From Toxorhynchites rutilus septentrionalis (taxonomy: Eukaryota; Arthropoda; Insecta; Diptera; Culicidae), in assembly GCF_029784135.1 (NCBI RefSeq), contig NC_073745.1:240466191-240530190 (forward strand): a stretch of 64,000 nt of DNA, written 5' to 3'. This document shows positions 11,150 to 23,040 of the stretch, piece by piece. Under the pieces are notes generated by a model. The model did no database searches. It was not told the origin of the DNA and was given only the letters and a program-made list of their open reading frames with translations. The position numbers were made by a program, and so were the translations under genes. Positions within the stretch are counted from its first letter, which is position 1; every line of letters starts with the position of its first letter.

Positions 11150-11835
11150 TAGGTCTGAAAACCGAGAATAAATGAGGTGGTTGAATGAAACGACTATTAA
11201 AACTGAATAAAGTAAGAGAAAAAAAATGTTTTTTTGGAGTTTTTTCATTCAATTATATCTTTTACTTCCAGTAAATACCAATAAAGCCTGAAAATACAGA
11301 ATAGAAATACTACAGAGACAGGCACAGTCTGTATGTATAAGAGTTACGATTTTGCGCGCGAGTACAGGAGAGTTAAGCATTGTCAGTTACTCGGTTGTGA
11401 GTAAATGTCAAATGATCCAAAGAATTGCGAACGTACCCATACTATGAAATTTGACATTCGATTTGTATGTAATGTATGGCTACTTGCCCGTTTAAAAAAA
11501 AAAAAATTGAAGTAGCTCTGAAGTAGCTTGAGTAACTGATAACGTATAAACCCGGCTTAAGTTATCGAGGAGAGTGGTAAGAAGAGAAGAGTGTAAGAGG
11601 GGAATGTGTACAAAAAGGCGGAGGGGGGATTGTTGATTCATATGTACATACGAACTGTCAAAACCTTTGGAATTCCGTGGTATTTGTATTGACGGCATTG
11701 GGTTTCGTATGACGATATCGAGGAGCGTCAAAGATAATAATTGATTTTCTGGCACACACATGAACACATTTTTAAAACAAAAATTATGAATGAAAATTAA
11801 TTTCTCCGCAGACTTTCTGTGCGCGCGTTTTATTT
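11150..11835. other. intergenic DNA, nothing recognised
   Basis: A homopurine run at about 11,490-11,515 and short frames only. Confidence 0.4.
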
Positions 11836-12072
11836 TCGAGAGACGAGTATCGATTTTCTCTTCCTCACAACCCTTCCATGTGCAAGGGCTTGGGATTGGC
11901 TCTTTCTCTTTTCTTTCGTAAAATATTGAGAGATGTTCAGACTTCCTTTCGAGAGACGAGTATTGATTTTCTCCTCGTCACAACCCCTCCATGTGCAAGC
12001 GATGAGACCGGGCTTTAACACACGAGTCTGGGTTCGGCTCCTTCTCTTCTCTTTCGTAAAATATTGAGATGC
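11836..12072. repeat. two-copy tandem duplication, about 110 bp
   Basis: TCGAGAGACGAGTATYGATT, a CCATGTGCAAG block and CTTTCGTAAAATATTGAGA occur in order at 11,837-11,932 and again at 11,949-12,068. The second copy has about 20 extra bases (ACACACGAGTCTGG region). The repeated frame at 11,830-12,102 follows from this. Confidence 0.75.
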
Positions 12073-12900
12073 ACTCAAGAATACCTCGTTGCACCTCAAC
12101 ATGAGCGATGCACATGTGTTGTATGCATGTAAGCTCGCGCATTAGTGCTCGCGAGACTTTCTCGTGTACCTGCCTCGAAGTGACATTTTGTACAGTCGGG
12201 AGATGTTGTGCTACTGGTGTTAAAATATTAATCTTCGTAATATAGCACGTAGAACAATTAGTGATGGAGAACTGTTTCACATAAATATCGGTGCTAAAGT
12301 CATCCAATTAATTAATTCATTTGTTGCGTATAGCTCGCAATAATTGTGTGAGATACGAGGCTGAATAGGGCAAAGCGGGGTCGTTGCTATCGCGGTTGCT
12401 CTGTATCGCTTCTTTTTCGCACCGTAGGTTGCTAAATACGATTGCTATTACTAGGAGAAATGACAAGTGTCAGTTGATCCTCTTTTCGTCGCGTTCATTT
12501 TTTGGTCAATAAATGTAATATATACACTTCTGGAATAATACTTTAGAGCAAAATCACAAAAACAAGCACAAGGCGAATGAAACCCCGACAGATGTTTGAC
12601 GTTTGTTGAAAATAGCAACACTTGGCTTGGTTGCTATCGCGTTGCCAAATTTGTTAACTCACTATTCACCGAGAGGCAGATTACTATTTCCCACACCTGA
12701 ACCGCAACCACCAGTATGGTTGCTGCGTTATGGTGAGGGTTATCAAAAAGTCTGTAATAATGCATTGGTGTGGATGCCCTAACTTCCGGAATTTTTCAGA
12801 AGCTCATTCTGTGGATAATGGCGATGTAATTGATTCCATATTAAATTGGTTAATATCATTGATCATGTGAGGGATATATGTGTGTTGTAACTTTAATTTG
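12073..12900. other. intergenic DNA with a short repeated GGTTGCTATCGC block
   Basis: GGTTGCTATCGCGNTGCC-type sequences occur at 12,386, 12,638 and in diverged form at 39,235. No gene is recognised. Confidence 0.35.
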
Positions 12901-12902
12901 TG

Positions 12903-12960
12903 TGCACCCATGGCCGAGTGGTTAGCGTCTCACATTATCATGCCGGGAATTTCCTTCGAC
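12903..12960 (+). repeat. tRNA-derived SINE head, truncated
   Basis: CACCCATGGCCGAGTGGTTAGCG is a good RNA polymerase III A box of tRNA-Ser/Leu type. The expected B box does not follow at the proper distance, so this is a truncated SINE head rather than a tRNA gene. Confidence 0.5.
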
Positions 12961-12984
12961 TTGCACTGTGGTCACGCGTATTCT

Positions 12985-13800
12985 AGACCCAGAAAACATT
13001 AAATCGTATAATTTGGCACGTACTAAGTCTTACTAGAAATCAGAATAAATCATAATCGCATATAATATCAATCAAAGTATGTATCGTGTATATTTTAAAT
13101 CGCATAAAATGTAAAAACACGATTTTATATATCATTATCAAATTAAGTCGCAATTCGGTATAATAAACATCAATTTTATGATGTACATTGTCGTAAAATA
13201 TATTTAATCCGCATCATATGCGTATATTACGCTGATGCAGTTTGTGTGTCGTATAAGCGTATAATTTAAATCGATTCAGTACTGTAGTAAATCGTGTTGC
13301 ATGCTGAAGAAAATCATTAAACAGTAAATCATATTAGATCCTAATAAAGAACATATTACATCATATTGAAATGTCAATGAAATGCTGATGCACGCGGAAG
13401 TTTTAACCGCTGTTGAATTAAATTTCAGATAGCCGCGCGAGATAGCTGGTGGATGATAATCCAGACGACCGGAGTTCGAACCCACATCGGAGCAGTTTTC
13501 ACCAAACATCAATCTGTGTCATTTTGAACATTCATATTCCACGCCCAACATAAGTCAATCAATCAATTAGTATTTCTACGAACCTAAATACTCATATATA
13601 AAAATGGCGATTCGTGAGGTTATAATAAACATTTAACGAAAATATTTTGCGCCATTTGTTTTGTTTCTATGTCTGTAATAAATCGTATATGAGTATGGCA
13701 AAAGTCGTATTTGGTGCTTTGACAATTCATGAATATATTCATATTATATCGCCATTCAAGAAGAACTTTAATTTTTTTCAAATAATCAATGATTTCAGCC
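12985..13800 (-). mobile_element. truncated copy of TIR family D
   Basis: It starts with CCAGAAAACATTAAATCGTA, the terminus also found (as CAAACATTAAATCGYATAA) at both ends of the element at 30,927-39,168. The interior is an inverted copy of 38,450-39,160. It includes a tRNA-like block at 13,430-13,495 (GATAGCTGGTGGATGA ... GGAGTTCGAACCC) that could act as A and B boxes. The right end is missing. Confidence 0.7.
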
Positions 13801-13859
13801 AACTTAAAATGACATCGATTTCATCGCCATTATCCACAGCAGCGTGAGCGGATGACACC

Positions 13860-14515
13860 CGGGGCGAGTTACGGGGTTACCTAATAATAATTAGTTTTTG
13901 TTTTCGAATGAAAAATCAAACTTATCTATACAAGAAACGTATTTATTATAATATTAGATAGGACGAACAAGAAATCACAAAGTCTCCACTCGTTGGTTGA
14001 CCGCAAACTTTTAATTGATTTCAACTCTGATAAGCCTCCCCACAAGATGCCACAGAAACGTACACGGTTAGAACCAGCTTTTCATTCACTGTAAGATTTG
14101 GAACCGATTCTTGGAAGACCCACTTCATGATGAACTGTAACAAATCCAATGCAATCTAATTAAAGACATTATTAGATTTGATTTCAGCTGTCTTTAAATG
14201 TCTACAGAGTATTGGCATCACTAGCAAAAGCTATCTTTCCGAAACTTCGTAGTTGCCAGTATGTCAAATCGACATTTTCAATTCGCTGTCAGGTACTCAT
14301 AACATGTGTCGAGCTTGAATTGCTTAAAAATAAGGAGACCGTGCACTTGATCTGGTATTCGAGTCCCACAATACTCCATCGACTGTTATCAGCTAATAAA
14401 TTGGTTTCACGGCATTATAATGAGCATTCCATCGTGTTTGCGACAATCTTTTGACAACACGCATGTGTGGCTCAGTAACATTTCTCAGCGATCAGTAGGA
14501 ATGAAGAAAAACGAG
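13860..14515. other. intergenic DNA, nothing recognised
   Basis: The frame at 14,212-14,454 shows no family motif. Confidence 0.35.
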
Positions 14516-15630
14516 TAAACAGATTAAACAGTTCTAAAAACAGGAAGTGGGTTATATCTATGGTATAACCACAAGGGTGACGTAGGACTATCGTTGATTT
14601 AGAGATCATTTGTTTGAAGTTAAATCTGAATTCATTCTGAATGAATGAATATTTGGAGAACTTCGAAAACGTGAGCGTTACGTTGGAGGCACAAGGTTTT
14701 ATGCATCCAATATTGGATACGGAAATATCCTACTGATGGGGAAGAATAATCTTCAGAAGCTATCCTGTTAATTGCGATTGATTGAAAAATCACAAAACCA
14801 AATGTATTTGGTCACAGTGTTACATGGATAGAAAACATTAAAATAAACTCTTTCACATGAATGTATTTTTAAATTCCCAGAGGAACTGACAGATTATTTT
14901 CAGTAACGATTAGATATTTCCACAGTTTCCTCGATACTGGAAGCCCACCAGTGGTTAATGCTAACTCGATAACCATCTGTCAATAGCACTTGATTGAAAA
15001 ATATTTGGTCACAGTGTTACATGGATAGAAAACATTCAAATAAACTCTTTCACATGAATGTATTTTTAAATTCCCAGAGGAACTGGCGGATTATTTTCCG
15101 GATCTTTCTCGATGCTGAATGGTATCCAAACGGAAAGAATTCCGCGCGCGTGTGTGTGTGTGTGTAGCGGCTGTTTCGAGATCTTCCCGGGGAACCGTTT
15201 GTGGCATCACTCTCCTCCTGATGGATTCCCTTCTGGCCTAAGGTGCACAAACAGGCTCTTGGTGACACCGTTCATCCGCGCTTTCATGATAAATGAAGAG
15301 CTTCACTACAACAGCGACAACATGCTCCAATCGCTGTTCAATTAGAACTGAGTGGATTTCCAAGCGGCGCTCGCTTATATACCGATTAGTGATTTCAATA
15401 GCCTGTTTTGAAAGCAAATTTAAGACTATTGAAACAAGTTTTGACGTAGGACTACGTCTTTCATTTCTATACCGGGGTGTAAAATCAAAGTTTCGAAGAC
15501 GAAAGCGTTATGGTATGATAAACACTTCATTCGAAAGATAAAATGTCTACGCGTTTTATACTTGTTACTTTCTGATCCAAAAACTTTTTCAATAGTCTTA
15601 AAATTGCTTTCAAAACAGGCTATTGAAATC

Positions 15631-15690
15631 ACCAATCGGTATATAAGCGAGCGCCGCTCGGAAATCCACTCAGTTCAAATTGAACAGCGA
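15631..15690 (+). promoter_or_regulatory. repeat-borne core promoter (CCAAT, TATATAAG, TCAGTT)
   Basis: CCAAT at 15,632, TATATAAG at 15,640-15,647 and a TCAGTT initiator with its A at 15,672, 32 bp from the first TATA base. The left arm has the mirror unit on the minus strand at about 15,346-15,390. About 65 bp downstream an ATG (15,739) opens a 26-codon frame (MKARMNGVTK...) that is intact in both arms and frameshifted in the copy near 20,610. Confidence 0.55.
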
Positions 15691-15738
15691 TTGGAGCATG
15701 TTGTCGCTATTGTGGTGAAGCTCTTCGTTTATCATGAA

Positions 15739-15819
15739 AGCGCGGATGAACGGTGTCACCAAGAGCCTGTTTGTGCACCTTAGGCCAGAAGGGAATCCAT
15801 CAGGAGGAGAGTGATGGCA
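15739..15819 (+). CDS. 26-codon small ORF downstream of repeat-borne promoter
   Basis: It starts at the first ATG after the initiator and ends GGE-TGA. The same peptide frame is present on the minus strand in the left arm (ATG near 15,288). The third copy on the minus strand near 20,610 has lost 4 bases and shifts frame after KSL. Conservation between the arms may only reflect arm identity. I do not recognise the peptide, and it may be the captured start of a host gene. Confidence 0.2.
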
Positions 15820-15853
15820 CAAACGGTTCCCCGGGAAGATCTCGAAGCAGCCG

Positions 15854-15854
<1 letters not shown>

Positions 15855-15892
<38 letters not shown>
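15855..15892. repeat. (CA)n microsatellite
   Basis: About 18 uninterrupted CA units followed by TACACGCGCG. Shorter GT tracts sit at the mirror position (15,150-15,167) and in the third family copy (20,477-20,492). The HTHTHT-type frames come from this tract. Confidence 0.95.
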
Positions 15893-15898
<6 letters not shown>

Positions 15899-16510
15899 CG
15901 CGGAATTCTTTCCGTTTGGATGCCATTCAGCATCGAGAAAGATCCGGAAAATAATCTGCCAGTTCCTCTGGGAATTAAAAAATACATTCATGTGAAAGAG
16001 TTTATTTGAATGTTTTCTATCCATGTAACACTGTGACCAAATATGTTTCAATCAAGTGCTATTAACAGATGGTTATCGAGTTAGCATTAACCACTGGTGG
16101 GCTTCCAGTATCGAGGAAAATGTGGAAACATCTAATCGTTACTGAAAATAATCTGCCAGTTCCTCTGGGAATTTAAAATTACATTCATGTGAAAAAGTTT
16201 ATTTTAATGTTTTCTATCCATGTAACACTGTGACCAAATACATTTGGTTTTGTGATTTTTCAATCAATCGCAATTAACAGGATAGCTTCTGAAGATTATT
16301 CTTCCCCATCAGTAGGATATTTCCGTATCCAATATTGGATGCATAAAACCTTGTGCCTCCAACGTAACGCTCTCGTTTTCGAAGTCCCCCAAATATTCAT
16401 TCATTCAGAATGAATTCAGATTCAACTTCAAACAAATGATCTCTAAATCAACGATAGTCCTACGTCACCCTTGCGGTTATACCATAGATATAACCCACTT
16501 CCTGTTTTTG

Positions 16511-16700
16511 GATCAGAAAGTAACAAGTATATAACGCGTAGACATTTTATCTTTCGAATGAAGTGTTTATCATACCATTTCGTTCAGTTGTTTAGGAGTT
16601 TTTAACATTTAAAATCTCAGTCTCCAGCGTAACGCTTTCGTTTTTGAAACTTTGATTTTACACCCCGGTATAGAAATGAAAGACGTAGTCCTACGTCAAA
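16511..16700 (-). repeat. family B terminal segment
   Basis: Contains CTTTCGAATGAAGTGTTTATC, TTTACACCCCGGTATAGAAA and ends in GACGTAGTCCTACGTC (16,682-16,697). It is the inverted counterpart of 15,442-15,590 and matches 20,770-20,955 directly. Confidence 0.85.
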
Positions 16701-16787
16701 ATATCACACATTTGTAGATTCATAGCAAAATCATGTTGTCCTCATAAACCCAAACAGTTGTGTACAAACTTTATGGATACGACTTTT

Positions 16788-17270
16788 TGACGTAGAACTA
16801 CGTCTTTCAGGAAGGGTGCCAAATCAGAAAACAGGTCACGTTTTTGTGAAATAAAGTTAACGTTAATAACTATTTTCACAGCGAACAAATTCTGATACTT
16901 CGCACCAATGGAATCGGAAATTCTCTAAGATTCGTTTGATATACTATACAGTACAATCCACTAATGTCTAAACAGTTTAAATTAATGAAAACTGGAAGCC
17001 ATACAGTTTCCATTCCCATACATTTGTTCTACCGATTTGTGTGCATTCCCGAACAGAGCTGTCAATAACGAGCAACATATTTGGTTTAAATAAGCCATCC
17101 GCGATTTGAAGCCACACCACTTCTCGTTTGGTGGTCATCGAAGCAACATGCTCGCCGCAGAGCGTCGAGCGGGAGAGGATTGTTTTCTTGACGGGTGAAG
17201 GAGGAGTATGAAATAGAGTTTCTTTCCACAAGGGCCCTTCTCAGGGCTAGAGGCGGAAACCAAAAAGAGA
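16788..17270 (+). repeat. family A copy (inverted relative to 2530-2950)
   Basis: It starts TGACGTAGAACTACGTC at 16,788, then AAGGGTGCCAAATCAGAAAACAGGT, the GTTAACGTTAATAACTAT block, a CCCGAACAGAGCTGTCAATAAC block near 17,050, and the GGGCCCTTCTCAGGGCTAG block at 17,232. The frames at 16,977-17,391 are by-products. Confidence 0.75.
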
Positions 17271-17584
17271 GCAGCATACGAGAATTTTTTTTTGTTAGTG
17301 CGGATATGGAATAGTATTCGGAAATTTGGTATATAGATATTTTCGTCCATTTATTTAGATGGACGTATATTTCATGAAAGTATGCTTTCAAATTCTAGCA
17401 GGGTAACCTTACTGTTGCATGTTGTGGGGTTCGATCACATCTCAAGCCGAATATAGGAACAAAAGAGTTCATAGTTTGTGATCGATATCTGAGTGGGAGG
17501 GAGAAAGTCTGATGCGAGTTGAACCAAACAAACGAGAAGTGCTGCTAGCTTACGACTGTACTCGAATCTTTCGAGTCTTCTTAA

Positions 17585-18563
17585 GGTGAAGGTGGAAGCT
17601 AGCCACAAATGGCTGCCACAATGGCGCTCATTTATTTCATCTCCCTCCCTCACCCCTCGCCAGAAAATCAATAATTTTGCGAAACAGTGTGAAGAAAATG
17701 ATCATTTTCGCACACTTCCTATCAAATAATATCAACCAAACTCTAATCGATTACTCACAAGATATTAAATTTTCATCTGCTGTCGCACTGTATAGTGAAA
17801 AACGTCGGAAAACTCGAGCAAGTGCTCTGAAAGTTAAATTTTCATCTTTCAATCTTCGGCAATGGTTTTGTTTGTGTTGGTGAAAGCATCGTTATTTTTT
17901 CGACACTGATGCCAGACAACATCAGCGAAACTGCTATAGAAACCACTCAATAAAATGTAATTTCTGAGTCATAGCGTTTCATGTCATGAAAATCAATAGA
18001 ATAAAATTGTGTTGATATCAATACAATTTTTTTTTACGTTTAATGGGTCCATAATGTAAGTTTTAGAAACTTTAACATTGGGTAAGAAAAGTGTATTGCA
18101 GAGCTCGGAACACTGCCACGGCTGCCTATGCTTTCAAAAGCAGTAAACGGAAAAGTATTACATTCAATCAAAATGCCACGGCCAACGAAGAGAGGGGTCA
18201 TGGCTCTCCAAAGTGAATATGTGAAAACAATACCAAAAGAGCCCCAATTCGTATGTGTTATAAATTTGCTAATGTTACGCTCCCGTATAATCAGAATTTT
18301 ACTTCATATGCAAATGCACCTTCTATATATATTTATGTTTGCAATTGTTCATCGGAACATATCGTTCATACATTCTACTTTAGTATTGAATTGTTATTTT
18401 TTCATCAAATGTATTCAAGACTTGTGTCAATGATGCCCCACACAGTCTGATAAGTGGATTGAACTATTTACGTGTGCTTTGCTCTTCTCTCACAAACACT
18501 ATTACCCCATTTTTACACGTGGGTTTACCTATACTACTACAATGGCTAGCTTCCACCTTCACC
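17585..18563. mobile_element. 979-bp TIR element flanked by TTAA
   Basis: The left end GGTGAAGGTGGAAGCTAGCC at 17,585 and its complement ending at 18,563 are inverted. TTAA lies immediately outside on both sides (17,581-17,584 and 18,564-18,567). TTAA duplications are typical of piggyBac-type transposition and of some mosquito MITE families, but the termini do not start with the usual piggyBac CCC. No transposase frame is present; the 101-codon frame at 18,128-18,433 has no motif. Confidence 0.72.
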
Positions 18564-18779
18564 TTAAGTAATAAAAAATTAAATAGCTAAAACGATATTA
18601 CCAAAATTTCGATGCATTCTAAAATAATATCCGAAGTGATAAACAAGTGGATTGAATAATATAATTCCATAGTTCTACGGCGGAAACTACGGTCGTGTCC
18701 TAGATACAACACATTAAAATTTTTGTTTTGCTTTATTAAGAAACCCTGAACTCCTTCATTTGATCCTGACATGGTTGAA

Positions 18780-20957
18780 TAGTCTTTCGAAGCAGTTTTG
18801 AGCTATTGAAACAAGCTTCTATGGCCAATAAGTAAACAAAATCTCTCGTAGATGTTTTATGTTTCGAATAATGTTATTTTCATAAAACTTCGTTCATCCG
18901 GTAGAGAGATATTAACGCTCAAAACCTTGTACTTCGAACATATTTGATTTTTTTTTAATCAAAAACAGGAAGTGGGTTATATCTATGGTATAACCGCAAT
19001 GGTGACGTAGGACTATCGTTGATTTAGTGATCATTTGTTTGAAGTTGAATCTGAATCCATTCTGTATGAATGAATAAATGAATATTTGGGGGACTTCGAA
19101 AACGAGAGCGTTACGTTGGAGGTACAAGGTTTTGTGCATCCAATATTGGACACGAAAATATCCTACTGATGGGGAGGAATAATCTTCTAATCTCACTTAT
19201 TTCTAGATTCTTCTCGATAACCAGCAAACGTAAAGAGTTGCGCGCGTGTATGGCGGTTGCTCCGATGTCTCAAGCGGAACCAATTTTCGATGCTGCTATT
19301 CTCTCGGTCGTCTTCTCTTTCTGATGGATCGGCTTTTCTGCGCTCACAGTCCCAAACAAACTGAATGCGTTTCAGGTCAGGTCAGGCGATATAAGAAATC
19401 CCTCGATCCCTCACCGTCCAGCTCATCCAGCCCGTTCAGTTCAGTTCGGTCAGCTCGTTCAGTAACGATGTTGTCTTGTCGATGTCCTCACGAAAAATGA
19501 ATGCGATCACCACCAGAATATCGCTTAAGTATGCTTTTTGTCCGTGATTGAATCGAAAGAAGGTGTGGTTTACGATGGCAATTTGGAAGGCAAACTAGAG
19601 GCGAATGAACTCTGAGTTTGAAACTTTCGGCGACTGAGCAATAATTGATTGAAAATTATATGATTTTCGCGATGCGAAACATTTTCTATTGCGCGCGCAA
19701 ACTGTATTCGATACGAAAATATTCTACCGATGGGGGAGAATAATCTTCAGAAGCTTTCCTGCTAATTAATTGCACTTTATTGAAAAATCACAAGACCAAT
19801 TGTATTCGATCGCAGCAGTACTATGTGGATAGAAAACATTAAAATAAACTCTTTCGCATGAATGTATTTTTCAATTGCCAGGGAATTGGCAGATTATTTT
19901 CAGCAACGATAAGATTTTTCCAGATTTTCCTCGATACTCGAAGCCCACCAGTGGTTAACGCTAACTCGATAACCACCTGTTAATAGAACTTGATTGAAAA
20001 ACATTTGATCGCAGTGTTACATGGATAGAAAACATTAAAATAAACTCTTTTCAATTCCCAGGGGAACTGGCAGATTATTTTTCAACAACGATTAGTTCTT
20101 TCCAGATTTTCCTCGATACTCGAAGTCCTCCAGTAATTAATGCTAACTCGATTGAGCACTTGAGCACTTAAGAGCACTTGATTGAAAAATATTTGGTCGC
20201 TGTATTACATGGTTAGAAAACATTAAAATAAACCCTTTCCCATGGAATTGAAAAACCAGGGGAACTGGCAGAGTTTTTTTCAGCAACGATTAGATTTTTC
20301 CAGATTTTCCTCGATACTTGGTCGCAGTGTTACATGGATAGAAAACATTAAAATGAACTCTTTCGCATGAATGTATTTTTCAGTTCCCAGGGGAACTAGC
20401 AGATTATTTTTCAGCAACGATTGAATCTTTCCGGAATTTTCTCGATGCTGAATGGCATCCAAACGAAGAGTTCCGCGCGTGTGTGTGTGTGTGGCGGCTG
20501 CTCCGATCTCTTCCTGGGGAACCGTTTGTGGCATCACTCTCCTCCTGATAGATTCCCTTCTGGCCTAAGGTGCACAGGCTCTTGGTGACACCGTTCATCA
20601 GCGCTTTCATGGTAAACGAAGAGCTTCACCACAACAGCGACAACATGCCCCAATCGCTGTTCAATTATAACTGAGTGGATTTCCGAGCGGCGCTCGCTTA
20701 TATGCCGATTGGTGATTTCAATAGCCTGTTTTGAAAACAATTTTAAGACTATTGAAACAAGTTTTTGGATCAAAAAGTAACAAATATATAACGCGTAGAC
20801 ATTTTATCTTTCGAATGAAGTGTTTATCATACCATTTCGTTCAGTTGTTTAGGAGCTATTAACGCTCAAATTCTCGGTCTCCGGCGTAACGCTTTCGTTT
20901 TCCAAACTTTGATTTTACACCCCGGTATAGAAATGAAAGACGTAGTCCTACGTCAAA
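18780..20957 (-). repeat. third, diverged and non-palindromic copy of family B
   Basis: It opens with CTATTGAAACAAG and AACAGGAAGTGGGTTATATC (18,964), continues with the GATATCCTACTGATGGGG block, and ends in the core unit 20,440-20,760 and the GACGTAGTCCTACGTC terminus at 20,939-20,954. An extra piece at 19,190-19,700 holds a CCGTCCAGCTC...AACGATGTTGTC block shared with 57,060-57,095. Confidence 0.75.
19810..20450 (+). repeat. tandem array inside family B, unit up to about 200 bp
   Basis: Units contain ATGGATAGAAAACATTAAAA, a CAGGGGAACTGGCAGATTAT block and CCAGATTTTCCTCGATACT. They start at about 19,823, 20,020, 20,211 and 20,336, so the last spacing is shorter. Two units are present in each arm of the 14.5-16.5 kb palindrome, so copy number differs between family members. 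Confidence 0.75.
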
Positions 20958-20999
20958 AAGGAAGGAAAGGATTATAACCTTTATACACCCGGGCGGGCC

Positions 21000-23038
21000 G
21001 CACACTCCCTCCCTCCCTATACGACGCCACTGGTGGGTCCCAACAAAAACTCTCAATGTCAACACATCATGCTCGCTGGAGTGTGACTGAATGTTGTAGA
21101 ATCGAAGGAAGGAAGGATTTTCAGTTAAAAGGACTTTAAACTTTTTCACTTCATACGTCTCTAGATGAATGACGTTGAATGATGTATCTTCCACCCTTCT
21201 CTTTTAAATGCATCGCGCTTCGATGCAACGTGATTCTCTGAGCAACGCTAGAATGGGCTTAGCAACAACATTCCCAGAAGCCATGCTATTTTCGAATCCT
21301 AACGAATTGAATGGAATGGAGGAATGCTGATTGTTGCATTAGAAAGCTTGTATGAGTAAAATCGACCACTGTTATTCAGTACTTTGTTCACTGGTTTTAC
21401 CATTTCCACTATATCTCTCGGACAAAAACATAGGTGGGGATATTTCTTCCTAATTTGTGTATTCGAAATCAAAATCTATCCATTAATTGAAGAGATATCA
21501 ACGTTCAAAATCTTTCATTTTTCCATCCGTAACATTGACATAAGGCCCAATATTGAAGAATTAGACGTTGTCTCACGTCAAAATGTTAATTACAACACTT
21601 ACACCAAGCCATCATTCATGTGTGTTATGAATGAGTCAAGGGGCCCTCCACATACCAACTTTAGGGGGGTAGTTCACGTTTGTCCAGGATGAGGGAGGGG
21701 GGGGGGGGTTGGAGTTCAGATAATGTCCACGTGGACACGTTAAACAAAAGTTTTTTAAAAGCACATTTAGATCTGTTTTCAAAAATAAATGAAATCTGTT
21801 CTGCAGTTTTAAGAATGTTTTAACTTTTCGCCCATTTTGAGTACTCCATATTTATCCATAAAATGGTTATTTCGAGTATTTTTCCATATCACCGAACTTC
21901 TCCGCTTAAATATGATAACGGTGAGCGATCAAGTTTCCATTGGAAGTAGAGGATCATTGCTTACAACTTCTATGCTACGTCATTTGAGCATAAACTGAAC
22001 TCTGTGTTCTAGGTCCAAGTCTACGGAGAGTAAATTTGACATGGCGAACTGCTGATACATTTTTATCTGCAGAGTACATGTGGGGTATTGATAACATGAT
22101 GAAATGACCGGAATATTTGGAGGATTATTCAAATAATTTGGGAAGGACTTAGGGAAACGAGTGCTATCCAAATCTCTATGCCTGCACTTGTGTAATAGAA
22201 GAACCAGACTCAGTCCACCTCTTCTGAGTACCCTCGTTCCCAAATATTTCCCGAATTTTGCGACGTTATCTTTAACACAGCTGAGTTAGGCATGCTCAGC
22301 ACCGGAGAGCGTTTTTTGCAGATCACTTTATCCTACCGAACGAAAGAGTGGGATGTTACAAGTGCGTTTTCCGTTAATTAGTGCATGTTATTACAACATT
22401 CGTGAGGCTTTTAATCCGGGATTAGATTACATATTTTGCACCACAGCCAAGAGGAAATTGCTATCAATTAGATCAATGGCATAGTGAAAATCACAAGCAA
22501 TAAGTCTTCCTATATTTGAAATTGAACTTGACAATTCCGCGTTTTATGGACTTAACCGCATCGAAAATATTTTTGTTTCAAGTTGGAGCGTTTTAGGCAT
22601 CCAAAATATTGGTTTATTTGTTTTAATTTTCGCTTCATTATCTGAACTTGTTTCTCGCTTTCAAAGTTCAGTAAAGAAGTATGCCGACACATTTTTCTTA
22701 ATAGTATCTTGATTAGCTTCATTCAAAACAATATTCAATTGTGCTAAATCATTTCAGAAGTCTTCAGAAAAACTATATTCGATATACACTTGTTTCTCGG
22801 ATATTTTCTGCAGGCGAATGATTCTATTGCCAAATAAGTTTCTTTAGATGTTATTTCTGTTATTTCATGCGTCATTTGATTATAGTTTATTGATTTAGCT
22901 GTGATTTACGATTACAAAAAATTTTTTTTGCTAGATTGTGCGGTTCTACTGTCGGACCGTTTTAACCATTAGAGAAGTAGATATGCATTTGTCGTTGTTT
23001 TTCTCGAATGTTCTCGAAAAGCGATTTTGAAGGAGTAA
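21000..23038. other. intergenic DNA with one GTCCACGTGGACA repeat
   Basis: No gene is recognised. A G-rich block at 21,640-21,740 ends in ATGTCCACGTGGACACG and belongs to the family listed at 41,479. The frame at 20,859-21,194 runs across the family B terminus and is an artefact. Confidence 0.45.
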
Positions 23039-23040
23039 TA

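Larger units (their letters stand above)
14520..16510. repeat. giant palindrome, arms about 0.9 kb (fold-back element, family B)
   Basis: The left arm (14,520-15,440) is the inverted copy of the right arm (15,590-16,510). In order from the outside they share AACAGGAAGTGGGTTATATC, a GGATACGGAAATATCCTACT block, GTTACATGGATAGAAAACAT, a (CA)n/(GT)n tract, the CTTAGGCCAGAAGGGAAT block and the core promoter unit. The centre carries TTGACGTAGGACTACGTC at 15,442. The right side continues to a matching terminus at 16,682-16,698. Divergence between arms is low by eye. Confidence 0.9.

Noticed and set aside
13420..13500. tRNA-like GTTCGAACCC block
   Set aside because: Repeated in the same place in the 38.7-kb copy of the family and lacks a foldable acceptor stem by eye; treated as part of the repeat.
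15670..15995. Frames of 80-105 codons with His-Thr or Val-Cys runs
   Set aside because: Products of the CA/GT microsatellite read on either strand.
17086..17391. 101-codon minus-strand frame
   Set aside because: Overlaps family A repeat sequence, has two other overlapping frames and no motif.
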